DNA of 64,000 nucleotides from NCBI GenBank assembly GCA_964030785.1, contig OZ034971.1, positions 46,724,078-46,788,077 of the forward strand, read 5' to 3'. The stretch is from Siderastrea siderea. Lineage: Eukaryota; Cnidaria; Anthozoa; Scleractinia; Rhizangiidae. Positions within the stretch are counted from its first letter, which is position 1. Every line of letters starts with the position of its first letter. This document shows positions 48,075-62,007 of this stretch, one piece after another. The position numbers and the translations under genes are program-made. The notes under the pieces were generated by a model that had not been told where the DNA came from, made no database searches, and saw nothing but the letters and a program-made list of their open reading frames with translations.

Positions 48075-50131
48075 ATGTTTTGGATTACTTTGAACCGCTC
48101 GATATTATTATCAACCATTGTACTGAACTAATAGTTTCCCCAGAAATACTGCGAAGAGAAAGCCTTCTTTTGGTTTATTTTATACCTTGTTGCCCGACCG
48201 TCTTCAAATCGGCCCAAGTTGTTACTTTTCCCAGAGCAGTTTCGGTTTGCTTTTGTAGCGCCTGGTATTTTGCCATGAGTGTTTTCTTCCTTGGAAAATT
48301 GTTGTTTCCAAAATTCAGTGGTCAAAACATAGACCTGTATTTCCATTCATACGATTGCCCAAGAATTTTTCACCCATTTCGCCGAAGTAAAAACTATCTT
48401 TTCATCTTATTTATCGCCACGAAACTTGCGAGTAATGCGAAAAAGGTCGAATCGATGTACGCTTTTTCTTGACCAATCAAATGGGCCCATCGGCACCCGT
48501 TGAGAATTGTGATTGTTTAAGGCTTGATGTAAATCATTCTACTGTTATTTTAAACTGAGGGTCCTCAGCGCCTATTGTGCAAGGCTTCCAGTGAAAAGAA
48601 AACACAAATTTGCATTCGTGAACAATTTGTCACACGGCCGATTTTGGTAAGAGAAAGAACGTGAATGTTGGATTTTTTTGTTACGTATTTGTTGTTACGA
48701 TATAAAGCTGTTGGTGTCTTGAGAAATTTTGGATAGAGGTGCCAAAATTCTATATTTACAGGAAGTAAATAACTTTGCATCGGTCATGTGACGGCTAGAA
48801 GTGTGTTACCTGTTGCTTCGCTCAAAACGCTTCAAATCACCCCAGAAGGCCATTAAATAGTAATTAACACAACACAGAAACAAGGTGAACTGTTAATTAT
48901 TGTGAATTATTTCGCATTTATGGCAATTAAAGCGTATTTGTTTCATTTTTCATACAAACTGTCATTTTTTGCCGAGGTAATAATATATACGAAAAGGAAT
49001 AGGTTAATGTATGCGCTCCTCTCGTAGTGAGCTTGGGCTGATTGTGGTCCTACATCTTCGAAAAAAGCCACTCTCAAAATTCTTCCAATTTAGGAACAGG
49101 AATAGCAGCCTCTGTACGAATTATCGATGTTTTCTCGAGCACTGTACATCCTACCTCGCCCGCTTGTGTTTAAATTTAAATTGTGTCTCCACGAATAACT
49201 CGAACATTTCCCCCAACAAGTCCAACACAACAGCTCAAACGATCAAAATACGACTACCCCTACTCTTGTTTTTATCTCGGGGCCTGGCCATCATGAAATC
49301 GAGGCCAACGCCCACGCCGTCTCATGAAAGTGAGACCTCCGCCGTCTCTCCGCTGAAAGCACCGGATGTCCTGTTGCATTACCAGGCCCCTCTTAAAAGC
49401 TGCAGGACTTCTGTTCTTATTGAAAGACATGGTCACTTTCGCCTTGGCAAGACTTCTATTTTTATGTGGATACTTTGTCTTTCCATGTTTGCCATGCATG
49501 AGTAACTAGTCACGCAAGACATGACAATGAGGGTATTTCTTTCTCGCCGGAGTTAAAGTTAATTTTCATAAAAAGTCACGCTAAATCTACCAGAAAGCAA
49601 AATGAAATTTAAAACATTTTATTTGTTTCCGGGTTTGCCTGATTTTGGTGGCATACGTCACTGATCTCACCATCATCTCACCTCACAGTAGACTTCTGAT
49701 AACTGGAAAACAATTCGAGTAATCGAGCTATTGTAAAAGTAAGAGTAAAAGTAGAGGAAACTGTTTTTGTTTCGACTTAGCGGGAGGCTCGAGTTGCTAA
49801 GGTTTGAGTTATCGAGTTTTTCTACTAAACTTTTTGTCATTTTGGTTTTAGCGTGTACGCCACTACCAGATGTTTACCCGAGCAAGTGGAAAAGATCTAA
49901 CGGTAATGGACTGTGTAAACTGCTTAAGAACTTATATTTCAAACATTTTAATGGCCGTACGCAAGTTCACTTTTCATCAGCTCAACCCATGTCCGCATGC
50001 GGACCGATATTTATTCCCTTGCGATGAGAACCCGAGCGTACAAAGACAGAGAATCTAAAGGTTTACTCCTTAAATCCAGCTTATGCAAATGGGGCTTTTT
50101 ATTGCATTTTACTGACGTGATGTCTTCCTTC
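48075..50131. other. Intergenic DNA
   Basis: Contains the inverted partner (48640-48735) of the repeat at 40350-40445. No gene recognised. Confidence 0.45.
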
Positions 50132-50320
50132 GTAGGCCCACTTATCAAGCTCATTATCAGCACCTAATATGTTAGTGATGAACAACTGAACTCAGAAAGA
50201 AGTCGAGGAATCCTAAATCCTCAAACACAAGTATACGTGGAAATCTGCAACTTTTCTACAGCTGAACTGAAACGATTCTGTGCCTTGATTGAATACCTAA
50301 AAGGCTGCTAATTTGGCGCT
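50132..50320 (+). pseudogene. Decayed duplicate of orphan terminal exon
   Basis: After CTTCCTTCGTAG acceptor-like sequence, reads PLIKLII...VSDEQLNSE...YVEICNFSTAELKRF, parallel to 14320-14522, with stops and indels. Confidence 0.4.
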
Positions 50321-52209
50321 AAAGGCTGTCAAAGGGGGCGCTCTTTAGAAATTATTTTCCATTGACCAATCCTAGAAAGCCTTGAATATCTGTGAAGTTA
50401 CAATTTTTCCGCACATCTTGTCTTGTTGATGAGCCTAGCAGAGAGCAAAGAGCGACGTTTTGTCTAATTTGGACTGAGAACACTTTATGAGTGTATTGGA
50501 TATAGTCGTTACAAGTAAATAGGCGCGATTTTGTTGTCCACGTGATGGACTCGTGATTGAATGAAGGGTGCACCTGGAAAAGTACCCAGTATTGGGAAAA
50601 TGGCGTTCATCCTTTGATTGCTCTATTGACTTAGGGGAAAACGTTATAAGATAGACGGACTGCGTGATTCTGTAGGTTTTTCAGTTTAGTGTTTAGGTCC
50701 CGAGAAAGATCACGTTTAGCACTAAACTGTTAGTTAAGCGTCTGTTGTGGTTGGACTATTAAAAAAAAAGTGGGGAAGGCGAAGATATGTTATGGAGATG
50801 GCAACTACTTGTGAAACAGTAGAACATTGTTTCCAGATACCGGTATAACAGGCGTTTCAGTGGTAATCGAAATTTGTTGAGGGAGCTAGATAAAGTTAGA
50901 TCAAGGGACTATGTTTCAAGTAGTACGTGGACGACATTCAAAGGTATGTAAGGGTAAAGGATCTGTCTGTGCATATAGAGGTCTTGGTCAGAGAAACCTT
51001 CAGGGACTGAACTAAAAATAGAATCGTGTTTTTACTGTTATAGTAACACCAAAAATATTGTCACGTGACTCGAGTTGTAATATCATAATGGTGTATTGTT
51101 GGAATCCAAAGTGGATCACTTGCCCATTCATTCGTACGCATTGTTTGTTGAAACAAGAAGTTTTGGTATGCTCTGTTTTCTCCCTTAACAATAAAAAATC
51201 TTACACGCTTAAGCGACAGCTATGCGCGTTCGCCGAGAATAGGTCCACCTAGATTAAAAGGAGACCAAAACAACCTTTCCAGCAATTGCGAGAGGGAGCC
51301 ACGTAAAAATCAGTTAACATAGACTCAAATAGACAGGCTTGAGTGTCTGCATAAAGCGGGACACTGGAAATTTGATGGAATGAACGTCACAGATGCATTT
51401 TATCGATACAAAGAGTACAGAATATATTTCATAAGTAACCGAGAACGAACTTTACGCTTGGTGCCACAGGCTTTTCTCCCCCCCCCCCCCCCCCCCCCGC
51501 CCCGGACACGCGAAAGAACGCGAGAAAAAACCCTTGGTCCCCAGGGTAAACGAAATTGGGTGCCATTAAGTCATGTTCCCCCTGGGACATTGCTAAATTG
51601 CCCCTGCAGGGTTTTGGCCCCAAAACCCAAGGAGGCATCCTTGGAGTTCGCGCGTAAGAGTACTTACAGTTGAAATATACAGTTTATATGCCAGAGAAAT
51701 CTCCATTTGCCTGAACAGGGCGCGCACAGAATAAATGAGTAATGATGACGTAGCACTCTTGCGAATATCGGTTAATCAACAAACAGGTACCCATAGGAGA
51801 CCTTATCCAACCTTATTATACGGCATTACCGTGTCCAAATTGTGAATAAGCCAATCAGCAGAAGCCTTGTTTACTGTCGTGATTTTCTACGATATCAAGT
51901 CACTGACCTGATATCCTAAGATCATATACAGTTTCTAAAACTCGCACTTTTTTGCAGACTTTAGACATGAAAATTACAACAGAAATATAACGAAACTTGT
52001 TTAACGCTAACAGAAAAAAGTGCAATTTCGCGCCAAAATTGGAGGCGGCTACACTGGCGGGTGCACGCGTGTACGCTTACGGACAGCGCTGAAGCTTTTT
52101 TGTTTCAAAATGGAGCCGGATTTTCCAAATTTCTCTCTAAATTGGGACTTCTAAGATTCCCAAAATGAAACTCGTAACAAAAGAATTAGGACGAATTTGG
52201 GTACCGTAA
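50321..52209. other. Intergenic DNA
   Basis: Only a C-homopolymer (about 51478-51498). No gene recognised. Confidence 0.45.
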
Positions 52210-52349
52210 ATACCTAATCGCACTTTTTTTGGTACGCTTCGGCAGCATATCAGGCTCGTTTGGTCTCGCCATGGGTATTTTGGAACCATGGTTCGACCAA
52301 ACTCGCCTGATATACCGCCGAAGCGTACCAAAAAGTTACGATTAGGTAT
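52210..52349. mobile_element. Palindromic MITE-like element
   Basis: 140 bp with ~56-bp inverted arms (ATACCTAATCG...CGATTAGGTAT, including GGTACGCTTCGGC) around a short centre. No coding capacity. Confidence 0.65.
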
Positions 52350-53689
52350 AAAAATCTGCGCGGATCGATTTTCTTGTCCAGGAGCAATTTTGCGTCTTCC
52401 CCGAGCACGGAGAGTTCCACAGAGTGGCCTTTTTGGCGTTGTATTTCAGGCGCGGGAAGAAACACTCGTTCGATTGTCTGTCAGATTTTTACCTTTCACA
52501 AAATACTTGTAGGATTCCATGTGAATTAAATATGTAATTTTCTACGGTCGAAAGATCCAAGGCAAAAGAGCGTGTCGCTTTTGTAATTGAAACCTCCAGA
52601 ACGTCTAACCGTTTGGCAATATCTTGTTTCAGTGTGTGTGCAAATTTTCATCACAAAAATGAACTCAAAGAGAAGTTTATAAAATCGTTTACTTTTTATG
52701 ACAATGACTAATATGAAAAGAGAAATATTAGCGCATTTCAATACGACAATGCAACTCCAAGTCCCGTGCAAAAAGAACACATGTTGTGGAAAATTACCGT
52801 AGTTTTCTACAACAAAACGACAAAGCTACTTTATTCCCAGCCACGTTCCCAGTCGTCCTCGGCGAAGCTCAACGGGAAGATTCGCCTTCGGCCCCAAGCC
52901 TCACGCTGTCACTTGATAAGCACGTAAACGCCTCGGGACGAGGCTACTTCAGTCTATCTTTAGGGAAGTTAATAAAACGGCGAATGGGAAATTGAAAATG
53001 GTAAAAGTAAAAACGGGAAATTGAAAAATTTAACTTAGGAACTGTGAATGCTCTCGTGATTATCCAAATCAGCGCCAATCTTTCTAAATCCCAAAAGCAT
53101 GAACGTGAGTTGGTACCTAAAGCCGTAAGTCCTGCAGGGTTGTCGGCGAGAATTCAGTTCATACCTGCGGGGACACCTGTAGTATTAACTATTTCTAATT
53201 ATAGTCGTAATCCTGTGAGACACACACCCTTTTTGTCCCTCTAAGCCACCATCTAGAATAATTTTTACTAAAAAGTAATTTGACTGAGTTTTTATTAAAT
53301 ATTATGATTTGAAATAACCCCACCATCTCTACTGATTAAGGACCCCTTTCTGAGACCGAAAATTACATAACCCCTCTGAGGACTTAATAGAGCTTTTACG
53401 GAGCGCCGCTGCCTATTTCCCTTTCGTAAACGGTCGTTGCCATTTTTGACGATCGATGCCATCATTGGTAACCAAGCCTTTTGTCATGGTAGATGTAATA
53501 TATGTTCTGGATTAAGTCACAATAAGGTAACAAAGACATTTTTAAATGGTCTTAGAAAGAACAAAGTTTAAGCCCAAGTTGAATTTACGTTAAAAGTTTT
53601 GGAAAGGGCTAGGGTCACCTATTATAGATGTATCAGTTATGAAAGACAGTTAATTATAATATATACTTTAATTTTTCGGAATTGTGGTG
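52350..53689. other. Intergenic DNA
   Basis: Nothing recognised. Confidence 0.4.
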
Positions 53690-53770
53690 GATTGGCGTGG
53701 TAGTGTAGTGGTTAGGGAGAGAGATTAGCTTATCCAAGGACCGGGGTCCAAATCTGGGTTGTGGATGTCT
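53690..53770 (+). repeat. tRNA-derived SINE-like head
   Basis: TGGCGTGGTAGTGTAGTGGTTAGGG resembles a tRNA 5' half with box A, and GGGGTCCAAATCTGGG about 35 nt later resembles box B. The acceptor stem is not maintained, so a SINE rather than a tRNA gene. Confidence 0.5.
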
Positions 53771-55246
53771 TTCTTTTTAGTAGAAAAACTGGCAACGACC
53801 GTTACCACTGGCTTACCATCCTCTGATTGTGTTGCGGACCTGTGCTAGCTGTATATTAATGACCGCTTCGGTTGTGTACAAAGGATTTTGTGAATACGAT
53901 AATTGCGGCTTTTTGAACGGATGAAAGTCAAATAAAAACGCTTAGAAACATGAACACTGTGTTAATGTTTGTCATTATGGGCTTGGTTTATCGATTTAAA
54001 GCTCCAGGAGGCGGTTTTAGAAACTTGAAGTTTGACCTACTCTATAAATATATACATACTCACAAGGCGTGCAAGTTCTAGAACCTCAAATTACCGACCG
54101 CCTTAGGATTTCGCCAAAATTAACCACTTAACCTTGTGCCTTTGACAAAAGAGTCCCAGTTTCCGAAAGAGCGGTCGTTGTAGTTTGATTTGGCCTAATT
54201 TTGACTCATTCGCGTCCGCGGACTGATCCTCTAAATCGAACACAAACTTTCGAATCTGGTGGAAAATTTGTTTCTGCCTATGATCTGCACAAGTTGCCTA
54301 CTCAAAGGCATCTCAAGAATGCAGTTTTTTAATGCAAATTTGAACTCGCGAGTCCCGCCGTTACGAAAGGGAATATTGCAGTGCCGCTTTTAGGCTTGGC
54401 AGATTTATATGTTAGTCATTTTAACCGTGTGCTGGTGAAAATGTCACAGAAACTTTGTGGAAGCAAGAAAAAAAAATTTTTTTTAATCAGGGATCTGGGC
54501 ATTTACTAACTGTACAAGTCGGTTCGGTCATAATTTGGCCTCCAAATCTCATAGTAAATCAGAAATCTTGAAGCAATCCTGAAAAATCCCGCGTTAGTAG
54601 GTGAAAATAGCCGAATTTGTCACATCTTATATTTGAGGGAAACCTGGGTACAATTCCAACCGTAGGTGCGCTAAGGTATCTGGCAAGCCTTTAACTGTGA
54701 ACAATGAACTTTAATGGCGGCTCACAACGCTAGCGTCAAGAGGGAAACAGTTCACCAATTTATCCGGAAAACACCTTTCGGCCCATACGCAGCGTACGTA
54801 CGAGGATGTTTAAAGTCTCTATATTTGGCTAAGAATGTGTAGTTTATGATTAGAAAAACTGTCGTGATGTGCCAAGGTAATTTCTTAGTAATAAACTGAC
54901 GCAAGCATTTATCACACCTTTCGCCGTGCAGGCAATTATCACACCTACCTGTTAGGATGATTTTTTTTCCATTGTTTTGAATCTTCTGATAGTCGGGCCC
55001 TTGCCCACGGCGCGCCAGCGGAGCACCATTGCTTTTTATGTGGCCACCCCTAAACTATGGAACGATCTTCCATGTAGAATAAGACACATCACATCTGTGC
55101 AATGTTTCAAGAAAGCTATCAAGACTTTTTTATTCGCGAAAGCTTTTTAAATCTACATTGTATTTTTACATTTTTATAGCTAGTCAATTTTAAACTTTAA
55201 TTTTTAGCTCTTTATCATCTTTTATCATTGTAATTCGCAATTGAAA

Positions 55247-55248
<2 letters not shown>
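53771..55248. other. Intergenic DNA
   Basis: No gene or structured repeat recognised. Confidence 0.4.
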
Positions 55249-55315
<67 letters not shown>

Positions 55316-55335
55316 GTTGTTGTTGTTGTTATTAT
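55249..55335. repeat. (TTA)n/(TTG)n microsatellite
   Basis: About 24 trinucleotide units of TTA with one interruption, then TTG units. Confidence 0.95.
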
Positions 55336-55339
55336 TGCT

Positions 55340-55515
55340 AAGCAAATTTGGTAACCTATCGATGCGAGAAAATTTGGTTGTAATGTCAGCATACGTACAC
55401 CCGTACAGACTCTAGGGGAGGGGGAGGGAAGTCCCAAGACAACCCTACGGGGGAATGGAGAATGCCATCCTTTCTTGGCGGAAAATCGCATGACCACCGT
55501 TGCTTTTGAAAAAGA
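55340..55515 (-). repeat. Dispersed repeat, inverted partner of 61195-61460
   Basis: Shares GGTAACCTATCGA..., the GGGGAGGGGGAGGG tract, GGCATTCTC-type and CGCATGACC(A/G)... words in opposite orientation. Confidence 0.6.
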
Positions 55516-56339
55516 GTTTTTTAAATAAAAGCTTAGCTTGTTTAGCAAAACGATTCAGTTCGACAGAAGTGAAGTTCAGAACTTGACAAAAAATATCAAA
55601 TTTCTATAAATGAAAAGAAAATGACGATGCCTTCAAGGACTTCATCTTTGTTGTCGGTTCTTCTGCGAACTCGGTCGGTACAACGCTTAAGTTCGTAGCA
55701 TTTCGCAGCAGTCCCGACACCAAGTATAGCAAAGCAAGTGCCTTCTGCTTTTTTCTGTCCACAACCATGGTTTCTGCTGCGGTCCGAACCCATTTTCCCA
55801 GGAAAAACACCAGCATGTTCATGTCGATCGGCATCTTGTCACAGGAAAAGAAATAAGTAGTAAAATTAACTTATCCAAATTGTGTCAGCGTGCGTGGCGT
55901 AGTGGTGTTCGTTTCGGCCTGCGATGCTGCCTGCTTGCAGGTGGTTTGTGGGTGTTTTTATCGCGGAAAAACCCCGGAAAAAGCGGAGTTCGCGATCGCC
56001 GGCGCCATCTTGGACGCGCTCGAAAATCCGTCTTGGGCGAGTGACAAAGCAAGGGGGAGGGGGCGGGGGGAGCGAGAGAAAAACCGCCTGCCCGAAACCC
56101 GTCTCCTGCGACTCACCGCCTTATCCAGTGTCACTTATCACGCATTCTATATCAGCCAATAAAATCATTGGCCTGTGACAGGCCGTCAATCATATTCTGT
56201 AAGAGTGCGATTCACAACAAACTCACGTGTAGCGCGCTTGTCAGATTTTTCATATCGGCGAAATAGTGAATAGGCTGGATATTTTAATACCGCTTTTAGT
56301 CTATTACTCCCAATGTATTCTGCATTCCACTTGTAAGGG
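55516..56339. other. Intergenic DNA
   Basis: Nothing supported. Confidence 0.4.
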
Positions 56340-59300
56340 TTAAGAGTGTTCTATGGGATATAGTGTCCCGAGCAAAGATACAATGGCACGAGGCCGCAGG
56401 TCGAGTGGCATTCTATCTTGCGAGGGACGCTATATCCCATAGGACACCAGCGTTCACTGTCTAAACGTCTGAGAACCTGGTCACACCCTCGAAGAATTTC
56501 GTTTTTGGGTGCAGATTGTATTTTTTGCAATTTAATGTTTTAGTTCTCACCTTGAAATCACGTTGCTATTTTGTTTACGATATTTTCGCTATTGTACACA
56601 TGCCTTTGAGATGCAATGTTTTAGAGTGCTTCACCGCGTGTTTATCGCTGTTGATGCGTAAACAGCCATGAGCCAATACACTGAAAATAGTCACTTAGTC
56701 ATTTGTCAGCAAATGGGGAACCCGCAGGGAAAGCCAAAGTCAAGATCAAGTACACTCGTAGTCCGGCAAACACGGAGAAACAAGTCTGTCCTTCTATTTC
56801 AATTAAGGTGATTCCATCGAAATAGAAGGAATTTTTAAAATTCTTTAAGACTTGTCCAATTAGTAATTATGGTTAGAACAACTCAAAAGCGCAATAAAAA
56901 TAGGGGTCACCGAGCTTGTTTTGGAACAACAGGGAGAGCCATTGATAGCAACTATACGACCCGCAAGGTCTTCCTGAGGAAACCCTAGTAATCAATAATG
57001 AGAACTAAAATTATTCTAAAAAGTCATTGCTTGTATTGAAATATTGGAGCAGTTGAACATAATATACATTTATCTTACACTGTATACTATTTTAGTTGAA
57101 AAAAAAATGAAGAATTTGCCACGTGCGTACATACCCTGCTGTACCTAACGACGTGTTCTTTTCGGCATTCAAATAATAATATCTCGATGCAGAATTTTTA
57201 ACTTTTCTTGAAATCGCGATGTATTGTACTCGACCGTGTGCCATTTGAATTTATGTATTAAAAAATAGGGGTCACCGAGCTCGTTCAGGAGAAAACGACG
57301 TGCTATTTCGCTGAACTGCTCAGCTTTCATAGAAAGCTTATCAAGTTCGAAAAGCGCGCGCGCTCGTGCGCGCGCTAATAACACAAAAAATGATGCACAG
57401 AAAGGATATGCAATACAATTGAAGGGAATCACCTTAAGGTCTGAACAATTCTTAGAACATGGTCACACCCACTCAGCCAATCAGTGTCCAGCATGTCGAT
57501 GCTCTCTATTCCATAAACTGTCTTCAATTATGTAAAGTGGAGGCGGCTTTGAAGCACAGGGAAATTGCGGGGTAAGAGTACAGAGAATTTCTGCATTCAT
57601 TAGTGGTTCTATATAGAGCATACTAATGAGGCATTGTTTTTCTTTGTTTGGAAGCCTCATTAGTATGCTCTATATAGAGCATACTAATGACTAAGTAGAA
57701 ACTACGAATGAATGCACAAATTCTCTGTGAATATTTATAACTAAATCGATAAAAACAACAGCTTCAACGGCGATGTCAAAAAAACCCCCAAAAAATGCAA
57801 TCTTGTAATAGCAAAGCAAAAAGCAAATCGAAACAAAAACCATTACTTTACAGCTTTACATGAAATAAAAAATGTTCAGACTTTAATTGAAATAGAAGGA
57901 CAGACTTGTTTCTCCGCGTTTGCTGGACTACGAGTGTCTTCTTCTTGTCTTTGGTCTCTTTGCTTTCCCTCGGGGTTCCCCACTTGCTGGTGCCGGTGGT
58001 CGTAGCGCGTAGAAGACTACTTTCACCAGTGCAAATCTAGTAAATCTCGTGGGGCAATCACTGCCTCGAGTTCCTCAGTCCGTGTATTGGCTCATGGCTG
58101 TTTACGCATCAACTGCGATAAACCGCGCGGTGAAGCACTCTCAGTAAAACATTGCAACTCAAAGGCGTATGTACAATAGCAAAAATATCGTAAACAAAAT
58201 AGCAACGTGATTTCAAGGTGAGAACTAAAAAATGAAAATGAAAAAATACAATCTGCACGCAAAAACGAAATTCTTCGTGGGTGTGACCATGTTCTAAGAC
58301 GGTTAGACAATGAACGCTCGTGTCCTATGGGATATAGCGTCCCTCGCAAGATAGAATGCCACTCGGCCGCAGGCCGAGTGGCATTCTATCTTGCGAGGGA
58401 CGCTATATCCCATTGAACACTCGCCTTCATTGTCTAACCCTTACTTATTTCATGTAAAGTAATGGTTTTTCTTTGGATTTGCTTTTTGCCAGTTCTAAAT
58501 CTTCACAGAGCATTTGTGCATTCATTAGTAAATTCTACTTAGTCATTAGTATTCCCTATATAGAGCATACTAATGAGGCTTCCAAACAAATGAAAACAAT
58601 GCCTCATTAGTATGCTCTATGAGATAGAGCATACTAATGACTATATAAAACTACTAATGAATGCAGAAATTCTCTGTGAATACTAATTTTACCCCACAAT
58701 CTCCCTTTGCTTCAAAGCACCCTCCACTTTACATAACTTAAGACAGTTTATGGAATATAGAGCATCGAAATGCTGGACACTGATTGGCTGAGTGGGTGTG
58801 ACCATGTTCTAAGTATCTTTTAGAACATGGTCACACCCACTCAGCCAATCAGTGTCCAGCATTTCGATGCTCTATATTCCATAACCTGTCTTAAATTATG
58901 TAAAGTGGCGGGGGCTTTGAAGCACAGGGAAATTGCGGGGTAAAATTACAGAGAATTTCTGCATTCATTAGTGGTTCTATATAGAGCATACTAATGAGGC
59001 ATTGTTTTCCTTTGTTTGGAAGCCTCATTAGTATGCTCTATGTAGAGCATACTAATGACTAATATCAAATTCTCTGTGAATATTTATAACTAAATCGATA
59101 AAATCAGCAGCTTCAACGGCTGGAAACACTCATTATTTTTTGCGTTTTAACAAAAAAATGCAATCTTACGGTATAATAGCATAGCAAAAAGCAAATCGAA
59201 AGAAAAACCATTATATTACATGAAATACGAACTGTTTCTCCGTGTTTGCCAGACTACGAGTGTTGTACTTGAACTTGACTTAATTTGGCCTCTTGGAGTT

Positions 59301-59690
59301 TCTTGCGGGTTCCCCTCTTGCTGGTGTCGGTGGTTGTAGCGCATCGAAGACTGCTTTCACCAGTGAAAATCTAGAAAATCTTTAGCGGCGATCACTGCCT
59401 CGAGTTCCAAATTTCCGTGTATTGGCTCATGGCTGTTTACACACCAACTGCGATACATCGCGCGGTGAAGCACTCTAAAACATTGCACCTCAAAGGCATG
59501 CGTACAATAGCGAAAATATTGTAAACAAAATAGCAACGTGATTTCAAGGTGAGAACTAAAAAATTAAAATGCAAAAATACAATCTACACGCAAAAACGAA
59601 ATTCTTCTTGGGTGTGACCATGTTCTAAGACGGTTAGACAATGAACGCTCGTGTCCTATGGGACTCGAGCATTCGAGTCCCATAGGACAC
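56340..59690. mobile_element. Foldback/palindrome cluster
   Basis: A module (GTTTCTCCGYGTTTGC...TAGACAATGAACGCTCGTGTCCTATGGGATATAGCGTCCC) occurs forward at 57895-58360 and 59220-59670 and reversed at 56345-56830. Two large palindromes are centred at ~58370 (arms ~70 bp) and ~58817 (arms roughly 270-300 bp; inner ~60 bp nearly perfect). Smaller hairpins built on CTATATAGAGCATACTAATGA recur at 57600-57700, 58545-58650 and 58970-59060. No coding frame. Consistent with foldback elements or nested MITEs. Confidence 0.75.
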
Positions 59691-61190
59691 GAACCGTGTT
59701 GCTTGGTGCTTGTAATGTTTCCATATCCTGTCATTAACTGTCAAGGCTTGTCAATTCTCCTTGGATTATTGGCTGGTCGCTTGAATGAACTGGAAACGGC
59801 GCTCATTTACAAAAACAAAATAAAAATTATTCGGCTGTTTAAATGGGTTATCTTCATCGCGTTCGGATGTTAACAAATGACATGAACTGCCACTAAATAA
59901 AAATATTACTCTGGTCAAAAATTTATACTGACATTTCACCGGCATTTTACTGGGATTACCCGAAAGAAAGGATCTGGGGAGCTTCGAAGGACTTGTAATA
60001 AACTTATCGAAGAAATGTCGCGTTGGTTTTAGCAGCCGCGAAAAAATTCAAGCACTTTGAGGAACACACATTACTTACCGGATAAAATAGCTTTAAACTC
60101 AAAACTGCTTCGCTTATAGTTACTTAAGTAACCCTTATATTTCGTTCTCTAACTTGAGACCATCGAGATTGAAAACAAACAAACAAACACCGTCCAAACA
60201 TTCTTATAAACTCTGTGGCATAAGTTTTGCGGCTGCAAATTGTCTGAAATTAGAGCGCTTTTAAAAATGCACAGAACTGTTTTTGGAAGCTTTTCGGATG
60301 TAATAGGTTTAAACCGACAACTGCTTCGCTTATAGTTTTTCAAATAACTGTTGTATTTCGTTCTCTAACTAGAGACCATGAAGATTGAAAACAAAGAAAC
60401 ACCAAACACACTTTAATTAAATTATGCCGGCACAAGTTTTGCGGACGCGAAGTAAGCCTATATAAAGTTAGGCGCTTTGAGGAACGCACAAAACTGTTTT
60501 CGCAAGCTTTTGGAATAAAATAGCTTTAAACCGACAACTGCTTCGCTCAAAAGATTATTACTATTGAAAACTTCTAGGACAAGAAAATCGACAGTTGCAC
60601 AAAGAGATGGACCGGACAGTCAAAATTGAAAGCAAAGCTTGTACAGTTGACTTGCGACTGTGCTTAGACCTACTGTTATGAATAAACAAACACAAAAAAG
60701 TTTATTCAAAAACCCGTAAGCTTATACTTAAATGCAATTCGCGTTACAGTTCCAAAATCGTAGGTCAGTCCACACTAGTGAAATCGGCTGAGCATGGCAA
60801 AATATTCAAGAATCTGTCACAAATCTGAGCGTGTTTTCTAATAATTGTTTAAAGTCAAAAGTAAATGACACATTTCTAATAGCATAAATCAAATTTCAAA
60901 TTTCCATTTCAAAACGTAATTTCTTTCACCGTAATACTCGAAATCATGTACCTTAGACCCTTTAAAAACTTCACTTACTCGGTTGTGTTTCAGAACAGGG
61001 CAAACTCTCCGCCGTGAAGAAAACAAAGCCATGAAGTCCTTTCAAGGCAGCTTTCGTAACTTGAACTTTTCGCCTTCTACCAGTATTCTTTTGAACTTTT
61101 TCTTTCCATTTATAGATATTAGATGTTTTTTTTGTCAAGTATAAAACTTCATTACTCTCGAACAATCGTTAAATGCTTAAGAAGCTTAAG
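59691..61190. other. Intergenic DNA with a short repeated phrase
   Basis: ACAACTGCTTCGCTTATAG-type phrase with following CGTTCTCTAACTNGAGACCAT occurs at ~60100, 60316 and partly 60533, a degenerate ~210-bp tandem array. Confidence 0.5.
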
Positions 61191-61194
61191 CTTT

Positions 61195-61470
61195 TAAAGA
61201 AACCTCTTTTTCAAAAGCGACGATGGTCATGCGATTTCCCGCCAAGAAAAACGCGGGTTGCCCAAAAGCACCGTACGATTTCCCGCCAAGAAAAGATGGC
61301 ATTCTCTACCCCCGTCTGTTTGACTTGGCACTCCCCCTCCCCCTCCCAGAGTCTGTGCGGACGGACGGACGTACGGACGTACGGACGGACGGTCACGTGA
61401 CTATTACGTCACAACCAAAATTTCTCGGCTTGATAGGTTACCAAATTTCCTTAGCAATGGAGCTCCGCTG
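61195..61470 (+). repeat. Dispersed repeat with CGGA/CGTA tandem core
   Basis: Contains twice GATTTCCCGCCAAGAAAA, a pyrimidine-rich CTCCCCCTCCCCCTCCC and CGGACGGACGGACGTACGGACG. Inverted relative to 55340-55515. Confidence 0.6.
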
Positions 61471-62007
61471 GCGGACTTTGCCCGCAGGCTCCGCTATTAA
61501 AACATGAAAATCAACTAGCCGAGTTTTACAATTCACGAGCAACACATTTACCCGTTAGTTCGACCGCCATAAACAAGTTGATTGAGTTTGAGTTTGAAGT
61601 TTTCATTAAATCACCGCGACATTAGCAGGGTTAAAAATTCACTTCAATACTTGGTCGCCACTCGGGCCAGTATCCCTGAATTCTTAGTGGCCCAGGCCAA
61701 AGTAAAGTAGCCCTCAAATTTCCTCTACTATCACACACACAAACAAAAAAAATTACACCATTTTTACTTGAATAAACGACCCACGGCTTTTAACTTATGC
61801 CCCCAGAAATGAATTAATTATTCATATACACTGATGTATGTGAATTGTTTAAATGAACACACATTTTTCTTTCAAGCATTTACGTACACGGCAGTTGCAG
61901 TTTTTACAAATATTTTTTGATAAGCTTGTCAACGAATTCTTCATCAAAGTCCCCGTCGTCATCTTCTAGTTCGGAATCTCCTTCTTCATCATTAGCTAAG
62001 CAACCAA

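Noticed and set aside
51429..51638. Open frame spanning a C/G homopolymer
   Set aside because: Low-complexity artefact in intergenic DNA.
53690..53770. Functional tRNA gene
   Set aside because: Acceptor and anticodon stems do not pair well; box-like sequences only.
55885..55960. Possible second tRNA-derived SINE head (TGGCGTAGTGG)
   Set aside because: Box A-like only; no convincing box B at the right distance.
58092..58349. Minus-strand 85-codon frame
   Set aside because: It reads through the foldback modules; no conservation of frame among module copies.
61211..61400. Open frames over the CGGACGGACGTACGG tract
   Set aside because: Repeat-derived; the same dispersed repeat is inverted at 55340-55515 with a different frame structure.
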